Positions 45,205-57,402 of a stretch of 64,000 nt of DNA are shown one piece after another. Origin of the DNA: Sporobolomyces roseus (lineage: Eukaryota > Basidiomycota > Microbotryomycetes > Sporidiobolales > Sporidiobolaceae); contig JADILM010000002.1 of the NCBI GenBank assembly GCA_016617785.1, positions 248,001 to 312,000 of the forward strand, in the 5' to 3' direction. Positions within the stretch are counted from its first letter, which is position 1. Each line of letters begins with the position of its first letter. Below the pieces are notes generated by a model, which saw only the letters and a program-made list of their open reading frames with translations, searched no databases and had not been told where the DNA came from. The translations under genes were made by a program, and so were the position numbers.

Positions 45205-46752
45205 GAGTTTCTGTGAATACAAGGAGAACTCTCATCAGTCTGATAATCTCAGCCAGGTAGAAGGAAGCAGGACGAATACTCACAGACGGAAGCGAGGACG
45301 GGGGGTTCAACGAAGTCTCCCTTGACAACCTTGGTACCGGTCTCCTCAGTGGTCGACTCTCCGTGAAGCTCAAGAAGCTTGCCAATGTCGTACTTGGGAG
45401 CCTTGAGGATCTTCACCTGTACGCGATGGAAAAGGGGGATCGAGATGAGTACACGAGACGGAGAAAGGGCAAGAAGGAGAGGAAGGGAGTGAAGTCTTAC
45501 CTTGCGAACGTAGCAGTTTTGGAGAGGGTAGATACCTTGCGAAGCCTTCTCGATCTCTCGGCCAATGACCTCGGGAACGAGCTTGTGAACGAGTTGCTTG
45601 AGATCGCACGAGGTAGCCTCGCGTTGAATGATCTCGAACATCTTTTGACGGATCTCACGGATTTGAGCAGACTTGGCGTAGGTCGTCTTCTTGACCTGGT
45701 TGGGGCGGCGCTTGGTGAATCCAATGGTGAAGAGACGAACGAGGTATCCATCGGTGGTCTTGATGTCCGAGTGGGCCTCGATACTATTTCACAATCAATC
45801 GGAAGTGAGATGAGTTTCTTGTTTCTCTCTTTCTCTTCCGCCTGACTCCTCATCTTCTGGACTAGCCCTCCGCGCGCAGACCAAAGAGGAGAGTAGTGCT
45901 TACAGGGTCTGCCATTTTCGGACGAGCGAGCGAAGCTTGTCCGAAGTGAAGTCCATACCGTGGAAGTTGGTAAGACAGTTCTTGCCTTGAACCTCATCGA
46001 CACGGAGCTTGACCTTTCGGAAAGTGTTCTCGTCGTCCTTGTTGAGATCGGCGAGCGAAAGTTCAAAGATTCGGCCCTTGAGAGAGTCGTTGGCGTTCTC
46101 TGTTCGAAAACAAGAACTCTCGATCAGTTCCTCGACTTCTTTCTTCTCGACCAAGAGAGTATGGATAGTAACGTACTCAATCCCGAAGATCGGTTGACGA
46201 GAGTCTTTCCGACGTTTCGGGTGTCGAACATGGAAGGTGCCTTGAGATCATACCAGTCTGGGATCATCGAGTCCGGGTCAGCTAATCGCTCACATTCACG
46301 AGAGAGACATAGGAGATGCTTACCCTTGCGAGTGAAGGGGTCTACAACACGCTTCTTGATACCCTTTTTGCCTTTAGAAAGACGCTTGTTCTTACCGACA
46401 GCTGTTGACACCCAATGAAGCAAACCTTGATTAGTCACGCTGTTCCTTCTCTACCTTACACCAGGCCAACTGTTCTGTAGTCCTCGCATCTCTATTCCCA
46501 TAAACTTTAGTCGATTCTTGTCCGTGCTGCCAACTCCCTCATCTCACCACCTAATGACCAGTTTCTTTCGCTCAATGCAATCCATTATCCATTCCTCTAA
46601 GTCTGGGCGATGTACTGAGTGTCTAGAGAGGGTGAAGTGGCGATTTGAGACGAGGTTGGATTTTTGCTCAAAGTTGATGAAAAAGAGCGAATTGAACGCT
46701 GTTTGAAAGGGCGAACGGCTAGGAGTTCTACAAGGTGTAAAGACTGACCCAT
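45205..46752 (-). CDS. RPS1: 40S ribosomal protein eS1 (S3Ae family)
   Basis: Exons (minus) 46752-46749, 46401-46324, 46257-46177, 46099-45904, 45783-45501, 45416-45284 and 45206-45205 give 258 residues. Exon 1 is only ATGG, followed by a 347-nt intron, the longest in a resolved gene here. The stop codon TAA is itself split: T ends exon 6 and AA is in exon 7 after a TTCACAG acceptor. The sequence matches eS1 throughout: [97 protein letters not shown]. It is a structural protein of the small-subunit platform near the mRNA exit. The + strand ORF at 45363-45845 is an antisense shadow. Confidence 0.95.
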
Positions 46753-47345
46753 GATGGATGTTGGGGAGCTTCTCGATGGGAGGTCGGGGAGGGGGAATCA
46801 AAAAGCTGCCTACTCGAATTTGTGCTTTTGCTCTCCCAATCATTTTTACGGTTCTAACCCATCTCAATTTCTCTCGACTTGTGAGCCGGCAAACGTAGTT
46901 TATGACACTGTATAGCTTATGCATCGCTAGGAAAGGAGCCGCTGCAGAAAAAGCTGTTTCTCTCTTTAACTACGCTTTACCTCGACTTCGCTTCAGCTTC
47001 TTTGATGGAGCCTGTAGCCCGCCTTCGACTGCTATCGACGGCACAGTCGAGCGGCCTCCTGCCTCCGAAGCGCTAGAGCGTCGGTCGTCAAGATAGGGTA
47101 GGTCAATGTTCGCTTTCGCAACTTCTATCTTTTCGAGACTAGAACAGCTCCCGAAGCCCGAAACACTTCTCACGAGGACCGTCGACGACGAGCAGGCTAA
47201 ACAGGCTAGACGTGATACTACATACTGCTTTGAATTCAAGTAAGAAGACACTACAACAGAAAATCGACGAAATTCTCTTTCTTCCCTCCTTATCCTCGTT
47301 TCCCTACTCACTATCGACGACAGGAGCATTCCCTATCCTCCTATC
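46753..47345. promoter_or_regulatory. RPS1 promoter and 3' flank of the KGG-protein gene
   Basis: A 593-bp gap between tandem - strand genes. No ORF has a domain. I did not find a clear ribosomal-protein-gene motif by eye. Confidence 0.4.
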
Positions 47346-47616
47346 TTACTCATAAGCCATCTGCTCTTGTCCTACCTTGCCTCCTTTTACTCCTGCCTCA
47401 TGAGCGAGCTCCTTATTTCCTCCAAATCCTGTTTGCGACCATTCCTCATCCAGTTAGCTCCATTCCTTCACTGTGAAGCATTAGATGCTTACCATGGTCA
47501 GACTTCATACGCTGATCGGGGGTACCATCTTCCTTCATGCCTCCGTGTTCTGAGGGTTTGTAGGTGCCCGACTCCTTCTCAGCGTGCTCAGTCATTTCGT
47601 TGGAAGCTGTAGCCAT
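47346..47616 (-). CDS. Small hydrophilic KGG-motif stress protein (Con-10-like)
   Basis: Exons (minus) 47616-47493 and 47428-47346 give 68 residues. The protein is Gly/Lys/Glu-rich with few hydrophobics. It has PSEHGGMKEDGTPDQRM followed by KELAHEAGVKGGK, the stress-induced KGG type seen in bacterial GsiB-like and fungal conidiation (Con-10) proteins, which act as hydration or desiccation protectants. An alternative start exists: ATG 47759-47757 followed by GTACGC and a CTCAG acceptor (47629) would add five residues (MSDRV) in frame and give another ATG-only first exon. An AGGGG stress-element-like pentamer lies near 47743 and a TATAAAG on the minus strand near 47941. Stress induction is inference. 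Confidence 0.72.
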
Positions 47617-48229
47617 AACGCGATCAGACTGAGTAGTACAGAAGTACGGAAGAAGAAGGGAGGTGAGAGGAAAAGAAGAAACGAAGAAAACCGAGTGAAG
47701 TGGGGGTCAGTAGAGTTTCTCTGCTTCTCTGAGAGGTCAGTGAAGGGGTAGCGTACCATATTGATTGGTAGTGTTTGTGTAGTGGTGAGTGAGGTAGAGA
47801 GTGAAAGTGGTGCGAAGAGCGAGCGAGGTAGAGGAAAGAAAGAAACGAATTCTCTCCGACCTTCGGTTGAGAATCGAAGGGACTGACGTCGCTTTCTCTG
47901 AGAGCGAACTTGGCGACCAGCAAAATCTCATACTTTATAAGATCTGTGAACCAATGAAAGTACGTAAATGGATGTACAGCGAGTACGAAGCAAGAATACG
48001 AAAGCTTTCGGGGACCGCGGAACCTCAAAGCTCAAAATCCATCTCTCTCGCAGAATCTCCCCAATCCGAAAGACGTGGATCCAAAGCAAAGGAAAGGCGA
48101 ATATGATTTACGAGTCAAAAAAGAGAAGGCACAACGATATAAAATTCTAAATAAGACGAGACTTGCGACCAAAACCCCTCCCCTCCTCTCTACACCTCCA
48201 TCTAGATGCAGCACAGAATCTCCACCTCT
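47617..48229. promoter_or_regulatory. Upstream region of the KGG-protein gene and HOM2 3' flank
   Basis: It contains the possible alternative first exon and intron of the KGG gene (47629-47759) and a minus-strand TATAAA-like sequence near 47936-47942. The 134-codon minus ORF (48028-47624) has no domain and is mostly leader sequence. Confidence 0.4.
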
Positions 48230-49450
48230 CTAAACAATGTTCTTGGCGACAGCGTACTCGGCCTGCAGATCACAGAGGTCAGCCGAGAGTCAAAGAGGAA
48301 GGAGAGAAGAGTGGGACTCACGTTGATGATACTACTTGTCGCCGCTCCAATACTAACATTGTTGACGAGACAAACGAATTTGATATCGAGCACCGGACAT
48401 TCCCTCACTCGACCAACGTTGACACCACTACCATTTTGGAAGTAACGATCCAATCGAGGTTGAGGACGATCCGGTTCGTCGTGTACAAAGATGGCTTGTT
48501 CGGGAGCTGAAGGGCAACCGAGTTTCTGAACTTCCGAGTAGAAGGATCGGAGGGCGTCCTTGACTTGTTGAGGGGAAGGAGGAGGTCTGCGAGCGAATCG
48601 AACGGATGCGCATTCGAGGTGACCATCGAGGACGGGGACTCGGTTGCATGCCGCTGAAACCTTCATCGGGTGCTTGCTGTGCATTTCGAAGGCAGATGCG
48701 TCGTCCGAGAGTCCACCGAGAATCTTGGTCAATTCCCATTCCATCTTTTCTTCTTCTTTTCCGATGTAAGGAACAACGTTATCGAGGATGTCGAGGGAAG
48801 GGACTCCAGGGTAACCGGCACCAGAGATGGCTTGCATAGTCGTCACCATGATGGTTTCGAGGGGACCGAATGCCTTTTCGAGAGCGTAGAGAGGGATAGA
48901 GAGACCAGTTGTCGAGCAGTTGGCGTTGGTGATGATGAAACCCTTTTCGAGACCTTGGGATTTCTTTTGGTGGGGAACGATGGCGAAGTGGGAAGGGTTG
49001 ACGAGGGGAACGACGAGGGGTACGAGAGGATCCCGTCGGAAATTGCCAGCGTTTGAGAATACAGCGAATTCAGCTTTTCGTAACGCCTCCTCTGTGGTGT
49101 TCAAGTCACTCCGCTCAGTGATCTGTGCGACTCGGCATTGAATCTGATGTTGAGAAGTAGAACGCACCGATATCTCCAGCGGCATCACTATCGAGACCCG
49201 AGAAAACGATTTCAGCACTTTCAAAGTCCTCCGGTCTGCACTCCCTGACGGTCATCTCAGCGACAGATTTCGGGATAGGCGAAGGTTGCTTCCATTTGAC
49301 AATGTCCTTGTAGAGTTTGCCGGCTGATCGAGATGAAGCGTTGAGGGAAGAAATGCGGAAGTAAGGGTGAGAGGAGAGGAGGACGATAAAGCGTTGTCCG
49401 ACGGTACCGGTAGCACCAGCAATTGCTACTTTGACTTCTCGTTGTGACAT
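48230..49450 (-). CDS. HOM2: Aspartate-semialdehyde dehydrogenase (Hom2)
   Basis: Exons (minus) 49450-49168, 49091-48322 and 48262-48230 give 361 residues. The NADP-binding N-terminus reads VKVAIAGATGTVGQRFIVLL. The catalytic cysteine sits in FIITNANCSTTGLSIPLYAL. Further family motifs: MQAISGAGYPGVPSLDILDN, KHPMKVSAACNRVPVLDGH (substrate-binding region), and GRVRECPVLDIKFVCLVNN. The enzyme reduces aspartyl phosphate to aspartate semialdehyde, the second step toward threonine, methionine and isoleucine. Length fits the fungal enzyme (365 in S. cerevisiae). The last exon encodes only AEYAVAKNIV. Confidence 0.95.
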
Positions 49451-50092
49451 AATTGGAACGGAAGAAGGATGAAGGAGGGTGGTGAAGAGTTTCTACTGAT
49501 GAGTCGAAAGCGAGGGAAGGGCAACGAAGCAAGGCGTGAAGGAAGATCAGACCTCGTCAGTGATTGATTATGAGGTCTTAAGATAGAATGGGAGACTCAC
49601 GAGCTACTCTGAAGCTATTGCGAGCGAGATCTGACGGGAGATGAAAGAGCGAAGGAAGACGGAGAAGAACTCGACGTGGATGCGATTCGCTGCTGTTGGA
49701 CGGCCAGAGAAAGTGTTTAGCTAGCTACTTCTTGCGATAAAGCGCTCTAACTGCTCACCTGGGAGTGGTTTGAGGGTGGAAGATAGGAGCTCTCGGTTTT
49801 CGCAATTTTTTGACTACAACTCGAATCTCGATCAACATTCGCAAACATCTCTCAAATTCAACTGGTATCGTTGCGTATCACGCTCTGCAAATTCTTTGGT
49901 GTCAAGCGCCGTCGTCTGTCGGAAGCTTTTTTGCCTTTTTCCCGCCGTTTTCCGAGGCAACTGTTCGAGACAGCCCGCTCGCAAGTTCTAAGCAGCTCAG
50001 GCCTTGTACAGTGACGCAGCGTCGAGGTCAAGTATGGACGATACAGTGATTGGTCGTGAAAGAGTAAATTGATCAACTGTGTGTTGCTTCTT
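49451..50092. promoter_or_regulatory. Upstream region of HOM2 and BNA6 3' flank
   Basis: Tandem - strand genes. A GTGAGT on the minus strand near 49600 suggests a possible 5' UTR intron for HOM2. No Gcn4-type TGACTCA identified with confidence. No gene seen. Confidence 0.35.
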
Positions 50093-51470
<1,378 letters not shown>

Positions 51471-51893
51471 GAGAACTGCTGAAGATTGTACGCGGGGGAT
51501 GCTGAGGTACTTCGGAGGTGTCTCTAAGTTGGTGATCGGTTTCAGAGGAGGTCGAGTGCGAAGTCAAGACGAGACAGCGTTTCGCGCGGATTCATCCGAG
51601 GACTTTCATCTCGCAAGCTTGTGAAGGTAAGCAGTCGATACCATTCGAAACGTTACAAAGCTACCTATGACCGCGAGCCTCTCTGACAATGCGTTTATAG
51701 AAACTTTCGCGAAACTCTCGAAAGAAAGTTGAACGATTCTTCGCTTCGAAAGGGAAGTCCGGGTGGTTGCGAATGCAGCGACTTATGTTACAGACAAGAG
51801 AGTGAGAACATGCAAGTTATCGCCGAGCTGAATCCACTATCATCCACCTGGCCAAACCTTTCTCCCAGCAGTGCGAAAACGTTCCTCCCCGAA
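51471..51893. promoter_or_regulatory. Upstream region of BNA6 and 3' flank of the LIM gene
   Basis: Tandem - strand genes. No coding region or motif recognised. Confidence 0.4.
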
Positions 51894-54222
51894 TCACGCG
51901 ACAGCAGCACTCGCTTCCTCCTTCGCTACTATATCGTAACACTCTCCACAGTATGGCCTTTCGACGGGTATGTCGTCTGCTGAAGTAGTGGGATCCACTC
52001 GCAGGAGGTAAATTCCGGATAGAGGTTTTGAGCACATCTAATGAGCGAATCCTCGATCCTGTCAGCTAATTGCTTGCCTTCGCGAGCACGAGTGGAATCT
52101 AGAGAACATACCGAACATTTGAAACAACCTTCATGCCATTTCTTTTTCTCCCCTTCTCCCTCTCCCCCAATCTCGACGTACCCGTCTTCCTCCCTCAAGC
52201 CTTTCCGACAACCTGGACATTTCACTCTCCAGATCCTCAGATCACACTTCTCGCAATAAGGATGTTGTTCCCGAACGTAATATGGCATAGCGATCGCTTC
52301 TCCTGATCTTTCGTATGCGACTGGATCGAGGAAAGGGTCGCCACAACCGGCGCAGAAGAAGTGTAAGGGGTGATAGTAGCGCGTGTTGGAGGATGATACG
52401 GGATTGAGAGGCGGAAGTGAAGGGTCAGAGATTGGGAGGTAGTCGGCAGAAGAGATCGGCGTGTGACAGTGATAGCATTGGAGAGCGAAGCGCTGTACCA
52501 AGAGAGTGAGCGAATCAGCTCGAGAGTCAATCGAGCGAGTGTGAAGTAGACTAAGCGCACCTCTTCGAAATGAACCATACACCAAGCTTTGCCAATCAAA
52601 CTCTCTTCCTCCTCTTGTCCCTCACCTCTCGAATCCTCCCAATCCTCGGGGGTTCCCTCGAATTCCATCACTTCCAGTTTCTCTGCGCATCCTTCCTCGG
52701 CACAAACGAAACAACCTGGATGCCACGATCTCGACAACGCGAGGAGAACTCTTCCGAAGATTGGGAGTTGACAAGAGGTGCAATCGATCGTTCCTGCTTC
52801 TGTCAGAGTCGGAATCGTTGGATGGGAGTTCGATTGTGGAAAGGGAGAAGCGACTGAGGTTGGGTGGTAAAGTGCGTGTGAAGGGTGGGAAGGATCGTAG
52901 CGAGGATGAACGGGAGGTGCTCGACGAGGTGAAGCGACGGTCGTTGATGGAGAGGGATCCTCGTCGACCGAGAAAGAGAAGGATGGAACAGCGGGCGAAG
53001 GAGAAGTTTGTTCGGGTTCGTCGTTGAACGAGAAAGTTGGAACTGCTGGAGGTGCAGGATGAGGGGAAGGAGAACGAGGTGGAGGCACGACCGGAGTCGA
53101 CTCATCTCCGAAAGTGAACGTCGGTATTGAAGGCACTGTTGGAGGAGTGGGTTTGGGAGAGGGCGAACGAGCAGGAGGAGGAGCTGAGATGGAGATATTC
53201 TGAAGTTGATCTCCGATATGAGCAGTGTCGACTGTCGATGCGGGGACAGCAGGAGGCATCGGAAGTGGTCGTTTCCTTCCAGATGGCAGAGTTTCCACCG
53301 TGAAGGGCGAAGCGGGAAGAGGCGAGGCAGACGAGGACGGAGGGAAAGGCTGAGTTCGAGGTTGGGCTTCGCTGACCGATCGACTTGGCGGTGTAGCAGC
53401 TGGAATGATGGGATGAGGTGGATTTGCGAGTGAGATGGATCGATGAGGTACGACTGAAGGCGCAGAAGGAAGTGGTCGACCTGAACCGATTCCGACGATA
53501 GACGCTGGTCTCGAAGCGAGTGGCACTGGCGGCGTTCCATTCGTCGTGACAGTAGCGGCCGGCGATGGAGCCGAGGGTAACGGCCTCGAAGTCGTTCTCG
53601 CTCGAATCGCTCCTTCTCCTCCTTCTCCTCCGTTCTGAGATTCCGGTTCTTTCACTTGCATTCCGCACTGTCTCGCCCAATCGACGGCCTCCCTCCTCGC
53701 TCGCTCTTGCATTCCATACTCATCGGTGCCGAACAAGGCGGTCAAAGGAGCCGAGAACCCTTGCTGAGCGTAATGCCAATAATAGGCGACGAGAGTCCGA
53801 TGATGCGCTGCGACGGGATCTTCTGCGGGAACAGCAGCTACGCCGACGACTGAAGCAGCTTGATGCGAGTACTGTGCTATTGGAGAAGGCGTCGAAGGAA
53901 GAGTCGCGGATCGACGAGGCGGAGGAATCGGAGAACGCGATACGGGATCGCCTTGATACGCTGGATGGCCCGGATCTCGAGGAAGTGCTGGAGAATATCC
54001 TGGCGCTGGATTGACCAAAGAGTAGCGTGGGAGATCGGACGGATAGGGTAGCTGAGGAGAAGCCTGATACGGTACTTCATGAGCGAAAGGTGTCCGGCTC
54101 ACACCGCTTGAAGCGATAGAGGAGACCGAGGTTCTTCGATGATGGTCATAGGGAATCGTAGGTTGCGGATGAGGAGCTGGCGGAAGTGGTGAGGGATGAG
54201 AGGGAAAGGGAAGTTGGGTCAT
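51894..54222 (-). CDS. PXL1: Three-LIM-domain protein, paxillin-like (Pxl1 type)
   Basis: Exons (minus) 54222-52561, 52492-52112 and 52037-51894 give 728 residues. The first ~485 residues are Pro/Ser-rich and disordered with many PPP and SPSP repeats. One ordered helix, HRTLVAYYWHYAQQGFSAPL, near 145-165 is followed by a basic helix. Three tandem LIM zinc fingers follow: CTSCQLPIFGRVLLALSRSW-HPGCFVC, CYHCHTPIS with FFCAGCGDPF and CEKCDLRIW, and CPGCRKGL with WHEGCFKCSMCSKPLSG and YCGECYD. Three C-terminal LIM domains after a disordered region match S. pombe Pxl1, which stabilises the cytokinetic ring. Other fungal LIM proteins of polarity are possible. The second intron interrupts LIM3. Confidence 0.78.
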
Positions 54223-54839
54223 TCGAACCTGGGAGTCGTCGAGAATTCCGTAGCCTATTGGCGCGCTATCGATTGACTCCGAGATCTACGAAGATTCGGT
54301 ATACAGCTGATCAGCTCAAACAGAATGGGAGAAGAGCTAATGACGAACGATGAACGTACCTTTGAAACTGTTCTGAACGCTATCTAGTCTCCTCGTACTG
54401 GTCTATTTCGGGATCAGGAAGATAGCTGAGGTATATCTTGATATCTGACGAGTCGAAAGAGCTGTATCTGAGTAACGTGTCGAGAGGGGGAAAGCGAAAG
54501 AGATGAAACCGATTTCTCGCTTCTACCGCTCACCTCTACCTGGCTTATCTCTCCTGTTTCAAACCTAGAACAGACCTGAGAGCCTACTTATACCGCACAA
54601 GACCGCGACCAACCTCTCTCTGTCCATCAATCGAAATCGTCCTTTCCTCTCCTTCAACCAGATTCCAGCGGATTCTATCGACTACAGCGTTCTGAACCTG
54701 TCGTGTGAGTGTATACTATTGTTTGTATGGAGCTCATGCTGAACATGTTTCGTCAACCTCCCTTCCCCTTTCCCTCCTCATCCTCCCCGCAAAAATTGTC
54801 TCCCTTTCTACCCCTTTTTGTCGCCAGCAGCATTTCAAG
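54223..54839. promoter_or_regulatory. Divergent promoter region between the LIM gene and CDC37
   Basis: Start codons face outward across 617 bp. A possible 5' UTR intron for CDC37 lies near 54704-54829 (GTGAGT to CAG). No heat-shock array like that of HSP10/HSP60 was seen by eye. Confidence 0.4.
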
Positions 54840-56875
54840 ATGCCTCTCAACTACAACAAATGGGACAGCTTACAGGTAAGACTCTCGCTCAAACAGTGTT
54901 GCTACTCCCAGGAGCTGAAGTTCTTCTTTTCGAAACAGCTTTCCGACGATTCTGATATCGAAGTTCATCCCAATGTCGACAAGAAATCGATGATTCGGTG
55001 AGTCAAGCTCATATCTTCCCTGTTCTTCTCGACGACGAAGCTGATAGCGAAGATTCTAGATGGAAACAACGGGACATCCACGAGAAGCGAGAACAACGTC
55101 GTCAAAAACTCGAAGCTTTCAAGCTCGAAGAACCCATGAACGCATCCCTCATCTCTCGTATCGACACGATCATCGCTTCTTCCAAATCCTCCGATACTAG
55201 CAGCTCAACTTACCTTCAAAACGAAATTGGGAAACTCAAGTCAGGGTTGGGTTACGTTTACGAAGAGAAGAAGTTTGCACCAGGGGAACAACCGAATGAG
55301 GATCATATGATCGTATCGTTGCTATCGCAAGTGGTGAAAGCTGTCAAGGAAGACGAAGAGAAATCTGGAAAGACTGGAGATGAACAAGGAAGAACAGAAA
55401 GGATCGTCAAGACTCTCGAATGGCACAAGAAGAGGTTGTTGGAGAGACAAGAAGAGATCAAAAAGGAGAAGGTTGATATCGATATCGAGCAACGTAAATG
55501 GATTACTAGTGAAGATATCAAGGATGGATGGGACAGCAAAACCGTGAGCGTTTCCTCAGACTGTACTGTCTCGCTAAAACTTACTCTGAGGATTCCCCGT
55601 AGATTGTTTCATCAACGCCGACCGCTCAACCTAAACCCACTCCTTCGACTTCCTCGACCTCGTCAAATAAGAAAACGAAACAGACCACAATCGAAACCCT
55701 AAACTCTCCCGGCGTTCAAGCTGCTCAAGCTGTAAGGCTCATCTTACTCAGCCATATCCTGCCATTGCGACTGACTGACTTTCGAGACCGACAATGCAGG
55801 CTGAAGATGATGACTCCTCTTCAAGTGAAGATCTTCCCACCCTCACTCCTTCCGCCGTCGCGTTCGCAAAGATCCCTCCTCTCGATTGGCAACGTACCCG
55901 CGAAGCCATCTCTGCCGACCCTTCGTTACTCTCGGAAGAGACCGGAGATGCACTCATGGTCGAAGCTTTCAACGTCGGAATGAAGGGTACGAAAGCTGGA
56001 GAGAAGAGAGTCGCAGAATTGACGGAGAAAGCGCTACTCGGTCAATACTGTAGGCAGTTGGGAAGGGATGGAGTTGCGCTATTCTTCCAGAGGTGAGTCT
56101 CCTTTCTCGCATGTTCTCGTTACCTTGTTGCTTCCCGGCTCGCGCAAAGTCGTCATACTATTCGAATTGTTCGCTGACACGTCTCGCGGAGCGCACAGGA
56201 TGACCGGTCAAAACCCTCAAGCTCTCCGAATGTTTCTCGAAGATGTCGCCAAAACTTCTTCTCGTATCATCGAGCGTTCGAAAGTCGTCGCAGCTGAACA
56301 ACGAGCGACGAAGGAACAACAAGCCGCTTCAGGCGCCGAAGGAGTCGAGCAAATCCAATTGGTTCCAGCGTCAGAGAACCAAATCATCACTTTCGAGATT
56401 CCCGATGGTCCTCCACCTGAGAACCTCGAGATCACGGGAGAAGGATCAGAAGAATTGGATCCGGAAATGGTCAAGGCGTTCTTGCAGAAGAGGTGGGACA
56501 TCTTCGAGTCGTTCCCGAAGAACCTCAAGAAAGCGTTGGGAGAAAAGAGTTTGGAGAAAGTTAACAAGGTTTTAGGCAAGATGAGCGTGGAAGACGCTGA
56601 AGAGGTTGTCGGTCAACTACAAGAAGCTGGTATCCTTTCCGTAAGTCTGGCTTCTTTGACGTTGACCTGATTATCGATTTCCTCCCGATCGACTGTCGTG
56701 AACGAAACATGCACTGACTTCTTCTCCTCTTCCTCGTGCACAGTTCGAGACGAACGAGATCGTGGATCAGACTGGACAGCAACAAAGTTCAAGCTCGAAT
56801 CCTACCGTCACTATTCCTTTTTCTTCCGCCGACGCTCAGGTTGAGAACCTCAACCTCGAAGACCAACTCGACTAG
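54840..56875 (+). CDS. CDC37: Hsp90 co-chaperone Cdc37
   Basis: Exons 54840-54875, 54939-54997, 55060-55543, 55603-55731, 55800-56092, 56199-56640 and 56744-56875 give 524 residues. The N-terminus is diagnostic: NYNKWDSLQLSDDSDIEVHP then NVDKKSMIRWKQRDIHEKRE. It includes the LSDDSD site normally phosphorylated by CK2 (Ser14/Ser17 region). The kinase-binding coiled coil covers ~40-190. A Ser-rich linker follows, then the Hsp90-binding helical domain (LLGQYCRQLGRDGVALFFQR) and a C-terminal domain (MSVEDAEEVVGQLQEAGILS). Cdc37 delivers protein kinases to Hsp90. Length is similar to the yeast protein (506). Confidence 0.95.
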
Positions 56876-57402
56876 ATGTCGCCGAGATCACAGCCGTTGT
56901 CGATCTGCTGATAGCCCTTCATCCCTTTGATCGTATTTGAACTCTTTCTTGCATACGATTGCGCAATTTCATCGCAAAATTTCGTTCGAAGAGCCTAAGT
57001 TGTCCTTCCTTGCCTACTCGTGCTCTCTTCTTTCTTGTTTCACTATGTCGCTTCGTTGTCGTTACCTTCCGTCACTGCTTCATTGTCGGCTTCTTGAACA
57101 GACTTTTTCGGCATGAGATCAATCGTCTTCATCAACATTCGAGAGCTCTTCCTTACTCTCGACTTCGCTGCTCGGAATCACACTACACCCTACATATCGA
57201 TACGCGATACTGCTCTTGCATAGCACCCTGCAAACAAGATCTACAGCACTACCAAGATCAAGATCTCTTCAAATTGAACAAGCTCCCTTTTGACTCGACA
57301 GAAGGTATTCCATGCGCCGAACGAGCCGCTCAAGCTACACTCCAATAGCCCACACACTCTCGCATACCTTCCTCCCTCAGTGAGCCGTCCATTGATCTTT
57401 CA
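56876..57402. promoter_or_regulatory. Intergenic region between CDC37 and the AEC transporter gene
   Basis: Tandem + strand genes. The 129-codon ORF at 56959-57348 has random-looking composition. No repeat or RNA seen. Confidence 0.4.

Noticed and set aside
45363..45845. A 160-codon + strand ORF.
   Set aside because: It is an antisense shadow of RPS1 exons 5 and 6, which are certain from protein homology.
46402..46748. The long RPS1 intron as a host for a box C/D snoRNA.
   Set aside because: No paired RTGATGA and CTGA boxes with a closing stem could be found on the sense strand by eye.
51929..52585. A contiguous minus ORF through LIM domains 2-3 as a separate short gene.
   Set aside because: Its C-terminus after the GTATGT at 52111 is intron sequence. 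Splicing to 52037 restores the third LIM finger and joins it to the long upstream exon.
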